Source: Acanthacorydalis orientalis
Lineage: Eukaryota; Arthropoda; Insecta; Megaloptera; Corydalidae
Assembly: GCA_034766995.1 (NCBI GenBank)
Contig: CM068314.1
Span: forward strand, 13,791,201 to 13,855,200
DNA length: 64,000 bases
Direction: 5' to 3'
A program made the position numbers and the translations under genes. Below the pieces are notes generated by a model. That model was not told where the DNA came from. It made no database searches and saw only the letters and a program-made list of their open reading frames with translations. Below, piece after piece: positions 36,812 to 50,126 of this stretch (positions are counted from its first letter, which is position 1; each line of letters begins with the position of its first letter).

Positions 36812-37229
36812 CCATGACTTTGGATTCTTATTAATTTTGCTTCAAACTAGGCTATTGAATTAAAGATGGAAAAGAAGAAAATAAGAGCAATTTTTTGTAT
36901 GAGTTCAAAACGAGTGGTAAAGTAGCAAAAACTGCTCGTAAATTAAACGAACCTTTTGGTGTGGGTACTGTTAAGGAATGTACGATGCAATGGTAGTTCC
37001 AAAAATTTCGTGCTGGAGACAAGAGAATTGAAGATGAAGAAGGTCGCAAGCATCCTTCTTCAATTCATAACGACCAACTGAAAACGTTATTTGAATCAGA
37101 ACCACTCATAACAATTCGAAAGCTTGCACAAAAGTTAGGCGTTAGTCATCCAACAGTTCTGGACCACAAATAGAAAAATGTATATAAACTTGAAGGTTAT
37201 AAACAGCAATTGTTTTTCTACCAACCTAA
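36812..37229 (+). mobile_element. Mariner deletion derivative, left end missing (13256 family)
   Basis: Aligns with 13390-13819 from the ACTTTGG / TATTAATTTTGCTTC segment to the right end CTACCAACCTAA, followed by TA at 37230-37231. The left inverted end was not found. It has the same six-T run and one-base frame change after IRAIF, and the same removal of the catalytic domain between VLDH and the right end, as the copy at 13256. It also has its own damage: the conserved QWW motif carries a TAG stop at 36994-36996. Confidence 0.85.
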
Positions 37230-38468
37230 TATTTTCATAATTATGGATGTATTTTACAGAAAATATTATTTCTGTGATGTAAAAATATTAAACAAATATA
37301 GAACTGTTGTTATTACACTTTAAATCTTATAAAATTTTCTTATCATTTCTCTATTTCCTTTTTAAATTAATAAATAAATAGTTTAATCGTTTCGATCTTC
37401 TGCATCAGGGTAATAAAAAACATATATAAACAATCATTTCTTTTTAAACGTCTTCCATTCATTTCATAAACAGACATATGTATGTATTTTATTAAATACT
37501 CATTCATTTAAATCTATCGAACAAAAATGGCATGCAATTTGATTTAAATAATAAGTAGATGCATTCATTCGACCACAGTTATTGTTATAAAAATAAAATC
37601 GTTTGTAATTGATAACGGATGATGAAAAAACATATAAAACTACAATTGAAAATAATTTTAATATGAGATTTCCTTTTATTATACGTTCTCGGACTCACAA
37701 CGAACAAATCAATAAGTAGTTGCTACTATTATTATACAGTGGCTACATCCTACGTTAATATCTACGAACAGATACCTTGCGGTCGTATGAAATTGGATAA
37801 TCGTATGTAAACATAACCTATATAAGTATACGAGCAGTTAGTTATTTACATGATCGAAATACATAAAACCGCAAAACCATATAAGAACGTTGACTTCCAC
37901 ATCGAAACGATGCGGTTTCAATGGATTTAATCATTCTTCTGTAGTATATCCGACTTGTAATAAGGTATCTTTGGCTATTTTCTTTCAAATACGAAGACTA
38001 AGAACAGATGCTAGATTTCAGTATTTAATCTTAAATATATAACAAGTTTACATTTCAACATGTTTTCTTATCGTTTTTTGATAACTTGCCAGGAAAATAA
38101 CTGACGATGAATGCATTTTTTAAATAGTCAAAAATATCACAAATATTTATCAATCAGCAGACTAACGGTTTAATTTTATCTTTTCAATACTGTTATGATA
38201 TCATCGACTACAAATTTGCAGTGTATTTTTCCTAACTTTAACTACATTAGTAACATTCATTATAAATTCTAATATTCTATTTAAAATTATTATCTACATA
38301 AAAAAAATGTTTATATGAAATGTATTCTATAAAACTTAGAAATTTATTTTTTTATTTAACATTGAAGAAAAAACTAACCAATTTTATTCAATTCTTATTG
38401 CATGAATTTATAAAGTAATTTTAAATTTAAATGAGAAAAATGTACTTAACTAATTAAGTACTTTTTTT

Positions 38469-38481
<13 letters not shown>

Positions 38482-38534
<53 letters not shown>
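38482..38534. repeat. (TA)n microsatellite
   Basis: TA tract of about 53 bp followed by a short GTGTGTGCGTG run. Confidence 0.95.
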
Positions 38535-38540
<6 letters not shown>

Positions 38541-39091
38541 GTGTGTGCGTGCATTTAGTACATTAATGTAGGTGCATACTTATTTCCATTTTAAGAAACA
38601 CACTTACATGTTTGATATGAAAAAGTTATTTATTTTAATCATTACAATTTGCTGTAAAGACGCATCATTTCTCAGTTTGATAACAGCGGTGTGTTTGATG
38701 TGGCACAGTTACACGAAAAAAGCCTCCTACAAAGTAGCTGGACAACAGCACATGCGGCGCTATCCATAAAAAAAATACACAGACACATAATATGCAGGCA
38801 TACAGAAATGTAAAGAACTATTTGACCCGTGTTGACGACCCAACATAAACTTAGAAAGAACAAGAAGTGCTCTGGACAATACGACAAGACAATCTACTTT
38901 AGTGTTGTGATTCTTAAAAAGCGTCAACTTTATTAAACTTTCAAATGCAGTCGCTTAAAAAATTCTCATTACACTGTCACGACCGACAGTAATTTCTTAA
39001 GTTAATTGTTAATATGACATTGACATAACGAATGAAGTTGTTTAAATGTAATTTCAGTTCATGTACACATATTTTCATAGAACTGTATACG

Positions 39092-39094
<3 letters not shown>

Positions 39095-39142
<48 letters not shown>
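39095..39142. repeat. (TA)n microsatellite
   Basis: TA tract of about 48 bp. Confidence 0.95.
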
Positions 39143-39146
<4 letters not shown>

Positions 39147-39689
39147 AAAACTTAGAAAATTCTAATTTAAAAAAATCCACAATATTTACACGAAAATGTT
39201 TAAAATTTTCAAAATTTAGTCAACGATTTAACATCCCATTTTCCACAAAAAAATTTCCTTTGGAAAATTTAAAAATTAAGATGTTCTTTCCACTTTGAAG
39301 ATTTACCAGTGCCCTTGAAATATACATAGACAATAATCAATTATTGGCTGTTGTAATAAATGAACGTTTTATTACTTATTAATTCATTTTTAAAAGTAAT
39401 TTTAAACACAATCTGATATTGCATTTTGAAATGTATGTGTAACCAAAAAATAATATTAAATGTGTTCGTTTTTGCATCTTGTACTCCGTGTAACAATGTA
39501 TTCTTCAGTGTATTGTCTTGGAGGTTTTGGTTCTGGCGAATCACGTGATTTTAACCTACCATTTCAGAGAAGATCAGTCATAAGTTATTTACCAAAAATA
39601 AGCCCACCAGGCTAATACATGAACGAGATCACAGCCATAAAAACAGAGAATTATATATTTAATTCTTTTCGTCTAGCTTTAGGTCACTT

Positions 39690-39850
39690 TATATTTCACA
39701 AATGAACCTTTTTTCGCCCTACAAATTTCTAACAATTTTTTTTAACCAAAAATGTTCAATAAATGAAACATTTTTTATCAAAAAAATATTTTGTAATCGT
39801 AGTTTGTGGGGTGGAAAACATCATTTATTAAATCGAATCAAGTGAATATT
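39690..39850. repeat. Fold-back repeat, centre-deleted short palindrome
   Basis: Left arm: TATTTCACAAATGAACC, a CGCCCTAC segment, AACCAAAAATGTTCAATAAA. It flips directly into ACATTTTTTATCAAAAAAAT, then AGTTTGTGGGGTGGAAAACA and TCATTTATT. Only the outer parts of both arms remain, without the central GCGCTCTGA segment. Confidence 0.6.
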
Positions 39851-40149
39851 TTTTTTTATATAAACAAATGAAAAAATAAATATTTTTTATTCTTAATCTT
39901 TATAAGATTTAAGAATTAAAATGAATGATAAAATGACAATTATTGATAAATAGAAAATAAGTAGTATGATTCACGTTTATGGAATGTAAATTTTTAAAAC
40001 ACTAATAACAATTACAAAAACAATTTATGTAAAATAGTCAATAGAAAGTACAATTCAATAAATAATTTATTCATGAATCGTTCTTTGTATTCGTATAGAT
40101 TTCAAGAATCCGATCTCACAGTATTTAATTCTTCTGTAACAATTCTCCA

Positions 40150-40490
40150 TTACTAATTTTTATCATCTGCAAGCACTCTCGCTTTGTACAATTTATCTGC
40201 TTGCAAATCCGAACAGTACAAACGCGTACAGTATAAAAATATAGCTGTGAAATGTAATCTACCGTGCATGTATAATGTGAAACTCATACCGTGTTCCGCG
40301 ATAAAAGAATACCATTTATTTTTCAAAATCATTCCGACATAGGGAAACCATGTTAACAGAAAACAGTCGGGTTGACCTTTGAGGTCAATACAGCAAATGG
40401 CGAAGAATTTATTGGTGCATTGTATGCAGTATTCGAGCTTCATACGTACTTGAAACAATCGCTTCAAAGATAGGGTTGCTAAGAATTTAC
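40150..40490. other. Higher-complexity intronic island
   Basis: A 104-codon minus-strand frame lies at 40153-40467 in non-repetitive sequence. The predicted peptide (LEYCIQCTNKFFAICCIDL inside) is Cys- and aromatic-rich without a recognisable domain. There is no splice or promoter evidence, so I do not call a gene. Confidence 0.25.
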
Positions 40491-41489
40491 AAGGCTAATT
40501 GTTAATTGTTCTTTTTGGAAATATTAAAATTCACATATTTGTAAAAATAGTTTAGATGGTTTTCGTGCTTACTGATCACAAAGAGTAAAAGAAGTTGTTT
40601 TTCTTCTATATTCCAACATTATTAACACTATACGTAAACAAATAATATGTTTCAAAAATGATCTTGTTTAATGCTCTTTATTCTGAATTAAATGTATAGT
40701 CAATTAATAATTAATTCATTGTATCGACTGTATGTTCAAGTACAACTATCTGATGTACAATTTAATGAAAAAAAGTACGTTGAACTCGTTTAGTTATAAC
40801 ACAATGACAGTAAAACATCTTCTTTCTATAGTTTTCTTCGTTAAAGATATGTATGTATATATATATATATATATATCTTTTTTTTAATTTATATCAATAT
40901 CTCAAAAGATTATAAGTATTTTATAAGTGACTCTTTTATAACCATTTACTTTTGGTTTTAAATGTACATAAATATGAATCAAGATTTTGTATAATCACTA
41001 TCGTCTTCTTTTCTTAATCGTGTAGGAATTAACTGGATTTCCTTAAGGAATTTATATGTTTTTTTATGATAAAATAAATTAAAAACAACCAAACTGTGGT
41101 ATATAGTATGTGTCACATACTAAAATCTATATTTTTGTGTATTTATAATTTTTAATTCCATGCCAAATTTCGAGAAACGACACCATATTACTTTCTTAAA
41201 ACCAAGGTATGCAATTGTTTCTTTCTAGTTTTTTTTTTGTAATTTAAACACATTGAATATTATTTTAACTGATATTTAAAATATAAACAATATATTTTTT
41301 ATGAAATTATGAATAATTAATACAAATAAAATACCTGATTTTCTGTAAATTTTTCACAGGATCAATTCTGATAAAAGTATAACAAAAAAAAAGTATATCA
41401 GCAAACTAGCTTTGTCTGAAGAATAGAAAAATATATTTAATTTATTATTTGATATTCAACTAAACCTACACACTACATATATTTTCCGT

Positions 41490-41720
41490 TCCGATTATTA
41501 CTTATGTTTTATTTTAATGGCGATTCTATCATGTTTAGAGCACTATAAAAAAATCATTATTCCATTCAAATCAATTCAATCAAATTTTTCTATACTTCAG
41601 AGCTCTGAGATTAATGGCATCAATAATAAAACATTGTAATCCGAAAAAAAGTTTATTTATGGAGTGTAAAAATGAATTTATGAAAGTAAATATAGCTATA
41701 ATGCTAAAAAAAATATAATT
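41490..41720. repeat. Fold-back repeat, diverged copy
   Basis: Left arm GATTATTACTTATG, TTAATGGCGATTCTATCATG, TTTAGAGCACTATA; right arm TTCAGAGCTCTGAGATTAAT, ATAAAACATTGTAATCCGAA and TATTTATGGAGTGTAAAAAT, then GAAAGTAAATATAGC. The right arm has lost its middle. Confidence 0.45.
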
Positions 41721-41982
41721 GTTAATAAATGATTACTGTTGCATATTTCTACATATTTTTTGACTTTTTTTATATTATTTAGTTACTTCAAAAATCCTTT
41801 AATTTTCATATTATTCATATAAACACGTTTCATTTTTCATTCTAGTTCTTTTTGAGGTGTCAACGAGTGTGATACTTTAAAACTTTTATTTTAAAGTATT
41901 TTTAAAATGTTTTAATTGATATTTTAATACAAAATAATTATTTTATATTCGTTATTCATCTTACTTTGTATTATAAATGAAA

Positions 41983-41987
<5 letters not shown>

Positions 41988-42048
<61 letters not shown>
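41988..42048. repeat. (TA)n microsatellite
   Basis: TA tract of about 60 bp. Confidence 0.95.
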
Positions 42049-42051
<3 letters not shown>

Positions 42052-42089
42052 ATATCAGACATAAACATTTTACTTGCACATGCACTAAG

Positions 42090-42480
42090 TCAACGAGAAA
42101 GGTTATATAAATTCCTGGAAGATGAAACAGTATGGTCTTATACGTGCGTATGTTGTTACAAGATTTGAGTCGAGAGAGTCAACAACGGTCAACAGATGAA
42201 AAAACGTTCCCGAACCAGAAACACTTGCCGTGTCTATATTTGATAGTTGAACCGTATGAGGTGGCCGACCAGGAAGTGCGTGCACTTGCAGTTGCAACTG
42301 CTATATCATATTATGTATAGCTGCAGTCAACTATAAACCAAAATGGTTGGTAAACAAAACCTAACATCGGTCATCGAAGTCATCGGGAGCATAACCTCAT
42401 GTTTCGGCGATTAGTTCTTCCGTTTTTAAAAAGATTAATCACACTGAAGTACATGTGGCGCACGTGTCATGTTACAGTCT
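42090..42480. other. Higher-complexity intronic island with E-boxes
   Basis: Non-repetitive sequence with raised GC. It contains CATGTG at about 42453-42458 and CACGTG at 42461-42466, both CANNTG E-box matches, within a GCGCACGTG context. Frames of 62-64 codons on both strands overlap and look non-specific. Confidence 0.3.
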
Positions 42481-42689
42481 GGATTTTTTTCCCATCGAAA
42501 AGACAGATAAATCGCAGAGATAAGTCTGTTTCGGTTCTTTTTAAGTAAAATATTCATCTTTTGTGATTAATTGTTAAAAAAATCACTAGATTTTTATTTT
42601 GTAATCTTGTTTGAATCTTAACAAATAAAAGAAATATTTTTTGAATATTACAATTTTTATAAAGAAATACAAAATGACAATCTTTGGAA

Positions 42690-43080
42690 TCGATCCTAAA
42701 TTCACGTTCACAAATAAAAATCACTTTCCACAATCACAATAAGTTCAATAATTCATTATTAATCATATTGATAATAGCTATTATTTCGATGATGATTTCA
42801 TATTCAGAATATAAAGCTATAGAAACATTCCCGTGAGAGAAAACAATTTATAGTAAGTGAATTTTTATCACGTATTGATCAAATAAGAAAAATTGTTGTA
42901 TAATTTTTTCTGTACCTTGGCGCTCTGAGGATCGAAATGATCATAAGCAACAATCAAAAATGATCAATAATTGCATCAATAGTTATATCAGTAATTAAAT
43001 AAATAAGTGAATTGATGAATATTTTTGATAATAATATTTATTGGTGATTTGCGAAGTGGAAAAAGATTTCATTGGTAAAA
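42690..43080. repeat. Fold-back repeat, near full-length copy
   Basis: Left arm from 42700: AATTCACGTTCACAAATAAA, a CTTTCCACAATCAC segment, AAGTTCAATAATTCATTATT, then ATTTCGATGATGATTTCATA and TTCAGAATATAAAGCTATAG. A centre of about 90 bp follows. The right arm is TCTGTACCTTGGCGCTCTGA, GATCATAAGCAACAATCAAA, AATGATCAATAATTGC, then GAATATTTTTGATAATAATA and GATTTGCGAAGTGGAAAAAG. A small insertion sits in the right arm near 42985-43015. It is one of the most complete copies in the window. Confidence 0.7.
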
Positions 43081-44228
43081 GAAAAATGTAATAAAATTAA
43101 TAATAAAATAAATAAGTAAAACTCCTATTAAAAATATATATAATTAAAACATTATTTTACTTATAAAATTTCATGGTAAAACTCCTTAGTTGTAGGTACA
43201 GTGAAAAAAAAACTTCACAATCAATTAATTTCAATTTAATCACAACGAACATTAGTGGCGTCAGAACGTATATATATACACGAAATTCGTCTGCAAGTTT
43301 TCCGCCTATAACAATTAATAAAAATTTTACTTGATTTATGGTCATTTGATTGTGAGATACTTTCAGCCTTCTCAAGTCATAAAACTGTCGAATAAAATTT
43401 TCTAATTGCTTCGTAAATAAATTCGGCACGAAAATGAGGTCGTGGATATGTTATTTTTTCGTTTTGTTCTTCGCTCAGTACTTATTTTTGGATCACGCTT
43501 GTCAGTTATAATAGTGATGTTTATTAATCGTACTATATTTCCCTTTTTATTGAAGGTGTGGATACTGACGTGTTTAAATTAATTGAGACAAATTTCTGCG
43601 GAATAGTGTTTTTGAGTGTTTTTCATCATTATTGTTAAATGACGAATTGAAATTATTAAAAATTGAATCTTGCAAACATATAAATATCAATTAAAGGCAC
43701 ATTGTAAGAAAACATGATAAACAGAAAACGATTTGATTAAATTACAACTATAGAAACGACATAAGAGCCATACAGAATCTATAAAATGGAATTTATTATT
43801 GAAAAACGAAATTTATAAAAGTTTACTAAACTTGTCAAATCACAAATATATTTTTTTCTACTCGTCCCAATAAAAAAAGTCTAAATTCTTTATGAAAAGT
43901 AAAAGCATAAAAAATGAATTGACAGTCGAAATTTCTATTAAAAAATATTGCCTTGTGGTATAAAACTAAAATTTACTTGTAAAGTCTATCCAACAAGAGA
44001 TTTTAATGTCTCGCCCTCTAATTTATTTAATAATAAAAATATTTACAACTTCTTACATCAATTTTTATAGTATTTATTGTTAGTATAGTTAGTCATTCAT
44101 TTACACAATTACACGTTTTGTATTCGATTACAAACACTTTATCACTGTATTATATTTCTCAAATTTTGACGGAAATACACAAATGTAAATAAATTATATA
44201 GCTAATGCGCATGCATATTCACATAAAT

Positions 44229-44246
44229 ACACACACACGCACACAC

Positions 44247-44278
<32 letters not shown>

Positions 44279-44287
44279 ATATATATG

Positions 44288-44374
<87 letters not shown>
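44229..44374. repeat. Compound (CA)n/(TA)n/(TG)n microsatellite
   Basis: CA units at about 44229-44247, a TG block near 44265-44278, and three TA blocks to 44374. Confidence 0.95.
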
Positions 44375-44377
<3 letters not shown>

Positions 44378-45712
44378 GCTAAATATAAATTGAAAAGTTG
44401 AAACATGAAACTTATTTTGAAACAACAGTAACAACAAATAATAAAAATAATTTCTTTGTGTCTTAATAGAATAAATAACATACAATTGTATGTTAAACGG
44501 GCAATTATCCAATTATTTTTTTATCAAAGCAGTATGTAGTTTAATGTCACGGGTTAGATTTTTGTTTGGAAGCGCCGCTAATATTTCAAAGAATAGTTGC
44601 AATGAATGCATAAGAATCGAATAAAGTAACACACATTATCATCCGATTCAAATTAAATTGATATGCATAATTTACGAGTACTGATTAGTATTATTTATGA
44701 AATTATCTGTATACAAGGTCACTAATTAAAAATACACATATTTATTCAAAATAAATATATTTGTCACATATAGTCGTTGTTTATAAGAATTTATTAATCC
44801 AAAATTTCCTGGAAGCATTACAAAGATTAATATATTATTTTCAAAAATAAATAATTTATCTGAAAGTTTGTCACTAAAGAAAATATAGTATTTATAGCAT
44901 ATGTCAATGTTTTCAATGCATACTCAACCGGAAAATAGTCATTCAAACAGGGATTTTTTTATAAAAAGTATAATAAATATTTTGTTTTTATCCTAATATG
45001 ACCTGTTTTTTCAATATTGTTATTAAAAATATGTATGTAAAAAAATACACGCGTAAGAAATCAGTGAATAGAATGAACAAGTTGTGACAAGGTGATCATC
45101 TGATTCACAGAAACTGACATTGCATTGATGCGGGCGCTATTGTCTTACATTCCATGAATTACAATCTGCAAAAAACAATAGACGAAATGCATCCAAATGG
45201 ATACAGTAACCGATTATCTGTTATTAACCCGCATTCATACAAGATATATGTATGTAGGAGTTGTAAGTGTATGATGAACGTTGATGAAGGAAGAACATTA
45301 ACAGCAAAATTAGAGCAGACACTCAGCACGCAGTTGACTGTGAAGAAGACACGGAATGTGCTACTCGTCATTTGTGTGGCCCCATGTCTTTATTTATCTT
45401 AATTGAAAACGATGTTGCAATTCTACACTGTAACTCTTAGACGGACGCTTTTGTAAATATGCGAGATTGTAAATATGTTAATTGTTGCGTTACGTCGCTG
45501 ATGTGTTTATAATGGTCGGTAAATCTTGTAGGATGAGATTTATATTATACATATTTCGTAATTATTCGCTAAATGGTCAATAAAGAAAGAATAATAAATA
45601 AATATCGAACTTAAAACGTACAACTTTATTTCCGCCATTTAAGATAAATTGATTTAACGATCTTTACAACATTCTTTATCATCAGACATAAAAATCAGAG
45701 TTGAGCAATATA

Positions 45713-45715
<3 letters not shown>

Positions 45716-45782
<67 letters not shown>
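45716..45782. repeat. (TA)n microsatellite
   Basis: TA tract of about 66 bp. Confidence 0.95.
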
Positions 45783-45784
<2 letters not shown>

Positions 45785-46477
45785 CATTAACGTGTCGATA
45801 GTTACTATCTTCTTTCGAAACTAATTTTCATTTTGTTGTCTTATAGAAAATAAACAACGACAAGCTGCCATCACAAATTCATATTTCTGTCTATAAAACT
45901 AGATAAGTCTCACTTTTTATACAACTAAATGGAATAATTAGTTACATCTGCGTGAAACATTTTTAACGATTTATCATAAAATTGAATTTATATCAAGAAG
46001 TTATTTTTTTTAAAAAAAGGAAATAAATTATTAATATTCTAATTAGAGAATTATGAATGTATGTTACATTACAATAAACAAACAAATTACTAATTCTCAA
46101 ACAGCATATTTTCATTTGAGTTTTGATTGGCAATTACTATAGCTTTAATTCGTTGGTTTAATGTATCTAGTTATATATCTAGCTAGCGAATAAAAATACT
46201 TAAACTAAAAAATCTAAAAATCTTTTTTTACTTCTAAATTATACAACAAACAAATCAGGTATTCTAGTAAAATTGGTTAAGTCGAATAAAAGTATTTCAT
46301 TAAATTTATTACTTAATATAATTCGATAAATTGATTAATTTAAAAACAAAGTACTGAAAAATCATTAAAATGATTTAAGTACTTCATCCACTAGGTAATG
46401 TAACCATAAGTATTTCTATTTGCCAGTCTTGATAGATAATACCTGAAAGCAATACTTTTGAAATGGCTTCTGATGTA

Positions 46478-47732
46478 AGTGTATATACAAGGGAAAGTTA
46501 ACAATTTTGCGGAATGGTCGTGATGGTGAGAGTAGAGGGAGTTTTCGCTTGCATGTTCGAAATTAGGTTTCTTCAGCAGTATACGTACCAAGTTGTAAGT
46601 TATTCTGAGTAATAGTGTACAAGTTATCAGTTAAAATGCACGTCAAATCGGGAAAAAGTCGTCAAAATGAAGAACTTTGAATTTCGCACCGTCACTAAGT
46701 TCCTCACAAAACAAGGAAAAACGCCTCAAATGACTGGAAGAGATGAAATCATTTTACGGTGACTGTTGTCTTAGAAAAGCCATGATTTACAAGTGAAATG
46801 ATCTCTTCAAGTAGGGCAGAGAGTTAATAGGAGACGACCTACGTTCAGAAAGGCTCGTTTAGGAAATTTCGATGGAAATTGTTAAAAAAGTAGAGAAATT
46901 GATATATGATGATACCCGTTTAAAGAATAATCAAATCGCAAACATGTGTGAAGTATCAGCTACAATCATTTTGAACATTTTACATGTTCATCTTGGCATA
47001 TCAAAAGTCAGCTCAATATGTGTACCAAGAATGCTCACACTGCTTTACGTACAACACCGTGTTGAAGCGTTGAGGAATTTTTTAACCTCTTGATGAAATT
47101 TTGAACCGAATAGTTACTGAAGATGAAACTTGGGTTCATCATTATGAACTTCAATTAAAACAGAAGTCCAAATAGCAGCATAAAAAGGGTACACCACCCC
47201 CTAAATGTCGCAGTTGACCAGAAAGGTGTATTCCACTGTTTTTTGGTATACAGAGGATATCCTGTTGATCAATTACAATACTAGAGGTATAACTATAATT
47301 GGAGAATACTATGCCATTATAATAGAACAACTAAAGGTAGCCATAAAGGAAAAAAGGCAAGAAATTTGAGAAAAAATGTACTGCTCATGCAAGACAATGA
47401 ACCTGTTTACAAGAGTAATGTTCCAATGGCTACCATTAATAAATTTGGTTTCGAAATTGTGAATCACCCTCCGTAAAGTCCAGATCTAGCCCCTAAGGAT
47501 TTTCATTTGTTCCCGAATTTGAAAAAAGTGCTACATGGGAAGAAATTTGGTGATGATGAAGCGATCAAGACAGTAATTTCGGTTCGTTTTGAGTTGAAAA
47601 ACAAAAATTATTTTTATGAGATTTTAAAGAAGCTTTTTCAAAGATCTGAAAAACGTATTAGATTCAAAGGAAAAATGACTAGTTTTGTTTTACTCCTCTT
47701 CTCACAAATTTTTTGGCCTTCCCTCATACACT
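46478..47732 (+). mobile_element. Full-length decayed mariner transposon
   Basis: About 1255 bp, the usual size of an autonomous mariner. The diverged inverted ends (AGTGTATATACAAGGGAAAG on the left; on the right CTTCCCTCATACACT, complement AGTGTATGAGGGAAG) have TA at 46476-46477 and 47733-47734. The transposase pseudogene starts at ATG 46667 (MKNFEFRTVTKFLTKQGKTP). Later pieces lie in different frames: VKKVEKLIYDDTRL ... LGISKVSSICVPRMLT (46875-47040), TEDETWVHHYELQ with the first catalytic Asp (about 47113), VFWYTEDILLINYNT and GEYYAIIIEQLKVAIKEKRQ, LLMQDNEPVYKSNVPMA with the second Asp, and a PP(Y)SPDLAPKDFHLFPNLKK segment with the third. Several frameshifts and stops show it is dead. Open frames at 46872-47093 and 47507-47758 are parts of it. 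Confidence 0.92.
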
Positions 47733-49347
47733 TAGCATTGATTTTTATTCGTTCGTAATATTTAAAAGCAAAAGGATTGAAAAACAAGGCACAAGTAATA
47801 ACTGTTGTTTATGTGAAAACTTATTTATTATTAATTCTTTATATATAAACAATGAATACAATTATATATGAAAAAAACACTACAGTTATTTTGTTTACAA
47901 TTAACAATTCTTTATAATCGCAACATATAATACCATTAAAAACTTCTATCTTATAGCTTTCAAATGTCAGATATATAAAACTGTAGTAAGTGGATTAATT
48001 ATATACTAGTATGAGACAATTAAAACGAACGCATATTCGACGAAGCAATAATTAAGAAGTAGATAGTGCAAAGAAGACTAAAATCATGATAACGTAATTT
48101 AAATTTGATTTGAAAGGAATTAATGAATATGTATGAGTCTGTTGCACAATATACTTTATAATGTTTCTAAATTTAAATAAAAGCCCGTTGCGTGCTTATA
48201 TCAAATCTAAACTGCTAATCACTTTTTGTGCTGAAATTTTTTTAAAAAAATTTATAGATAATTATTGTTGTCAATACTGTTTCCATTAAATTTACGTACA
48301 CCATTTTAGGCAGTATATAATTACGGTAACTAGTTGTCAGACATAGATTATTAAATGAAAAAATACAAGACTAGATATTTTATTTATTATCAGTTTAAAT
48401 TATAAATTTAACATCTATTAAGAATATAAGTATATCTAAAAAAAATAAATAATATTAAGTAATTATTAAATATATCTAGAAAATTAATTGAATTATATGG
48501 AGATATATTTATATTATATCAAAAGAATCAAATAAGTTATTAAATATTTAAAATTAAATTATAATATTAAACGATAGCTAATGATTAAAACATAAAATGT
48601 TCTTTCCATTCACTGTTTCTTTGTCTGATATGAATAAAATTGTTAACAAAATTATGATAACATAAAATTAAAATAGTTTGAAAAACTAATAGTGAAATTA
48701 GTAATTATATATTTTTCACTAAGTTCATCATATATTTTAGATAGTTTAATTATTGTTTCGTTAACGTTGCATGTTAGATTGAATCTTACAATATTTCATC
48801 TTCAGGCTAAAATTCAATGTTTTAATCGACAATATATATTTTAAACATGCACAAACGCATATATATATATATATATATACATTTGTGTGTGTGTGAACAC
48901 TTGTATGTAATAATTTTATTTAAATATGATTCATTTTATTCGAAGAAAATTAGTTTAAAGAATGTATTTGTTAAGAGCCTAAATAAATATAAGTAAAAAT
49001 GATTTTATATTGAATAATGTATTAATTATATTTAATAATTATTTAGTTTAAAAAAAGTACGTTAATAGTATTTTAATTTATTTTTTGAATATTTTCTATT
49101 AAATATTTAAGCAATGAAACTTATCTATACTTATCCTCACCTCGCCGTTCATTTTAAAAGGAAATTTATAATTTATATACTACTCGAGCAAATTTATTTG
49201 GGTTTTATAAAAATTTTAATAAATTTATACGAGAACATTTTCATTTACCAATAAATACAGACTAGTTAAAAATTCCAAACCGTTAAATGTTTCTAAAGTA
49301 TTTTTTTCTTGTTGATAAATCGATGTTATAAATTATCTTTGTGTTCT

Positions 49348-49475
49348 TTGTCCTTCTAAAACATCTGTTCTCCACTACTAGTTTCGGCATATGTGACATC
49401 TTTAGGTAGATGTTAGAAACACGTAATGGAAAACAAACACTCAGATGATCTAAAAAGGTCAGAACCTCACACTAT
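49348..49475. mobile_element. Hairpin MITE, second copy
   Basis: The left arm TCTGTTCTCCACTACTAGTT, TCGGCATATGTGACATCTTT and AGGTAGATG matches the copy at 26393. The right arm has lost its inner part but keeps GTAATGGAAAACAAACACTC and AGATGATCTAAAAAGG, the complement of the outer left arm of the first copy. Confidence 0.65.
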
Positions 49476-50032
49476 CATTAAGACAACATATTAACGGGAT
49501 CAAAAATATAAAAACAAAAAATTATTATTTTAATGACGAAAAAGAAATAATATTAACAATTATACACAAAAAACTGATTTCTCTTTCAATTTTATAAATA
49601 GTTCTATTATTTAAAATTAATCAGGTGAATATAATTCATTATTAATAACAAAAACAATTGTAATCATTATACTTGTATTGAAACTATTGAACCAATAAAA
49701 TGTTATTTCACTTGAAAACAAAGCAAATCTATTTTAATAATAGTTTATTGCCCTTTGAAATATTTGTTACTATTTTATTTAACAGACCTGTGTATGCATA
49801 AAAAATTCGTATTCGTGTAGCGAAAGTGATTTCTGAACAATGACGAACTATATTTCAAAGAAACTGCACTTAAGTTATTTATAAAATAAGAAAAAAAATA
49901 TTCTTAGAATTTCATAATAGAAATCGAGGTACGAGCTGAATCATTTTGACTCAATGTGGTTTGGAACAAAGTAATGTTTTTGCAAGTACTTTTTATTGGC
50001 TAAAACTCATCAGTGGTTTGTGAGTATGAGTA

Positions 50033-50042
<10 letters not shown>

Positions 50043-50123
<81 letters not shown>
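50043..50123. repeat. (TA)n microsatellite
   Basis: About 80 bp of TA with a single CC interruption near 50079. Confidence 0.95.

Positions 50124-50126
<3 letters not shown>

Noticed and set aside
40153..40467. Minus-strand open reading frame of 104 codons
   Set aside because: No family resemblance or transcript signal; kept only as a composition island.
50043..50123. Repeat arrays considered as CRISPR-like or satellite arrays
   Set aside because: These are simple dinucleotide microsatellites without spaced unique units.
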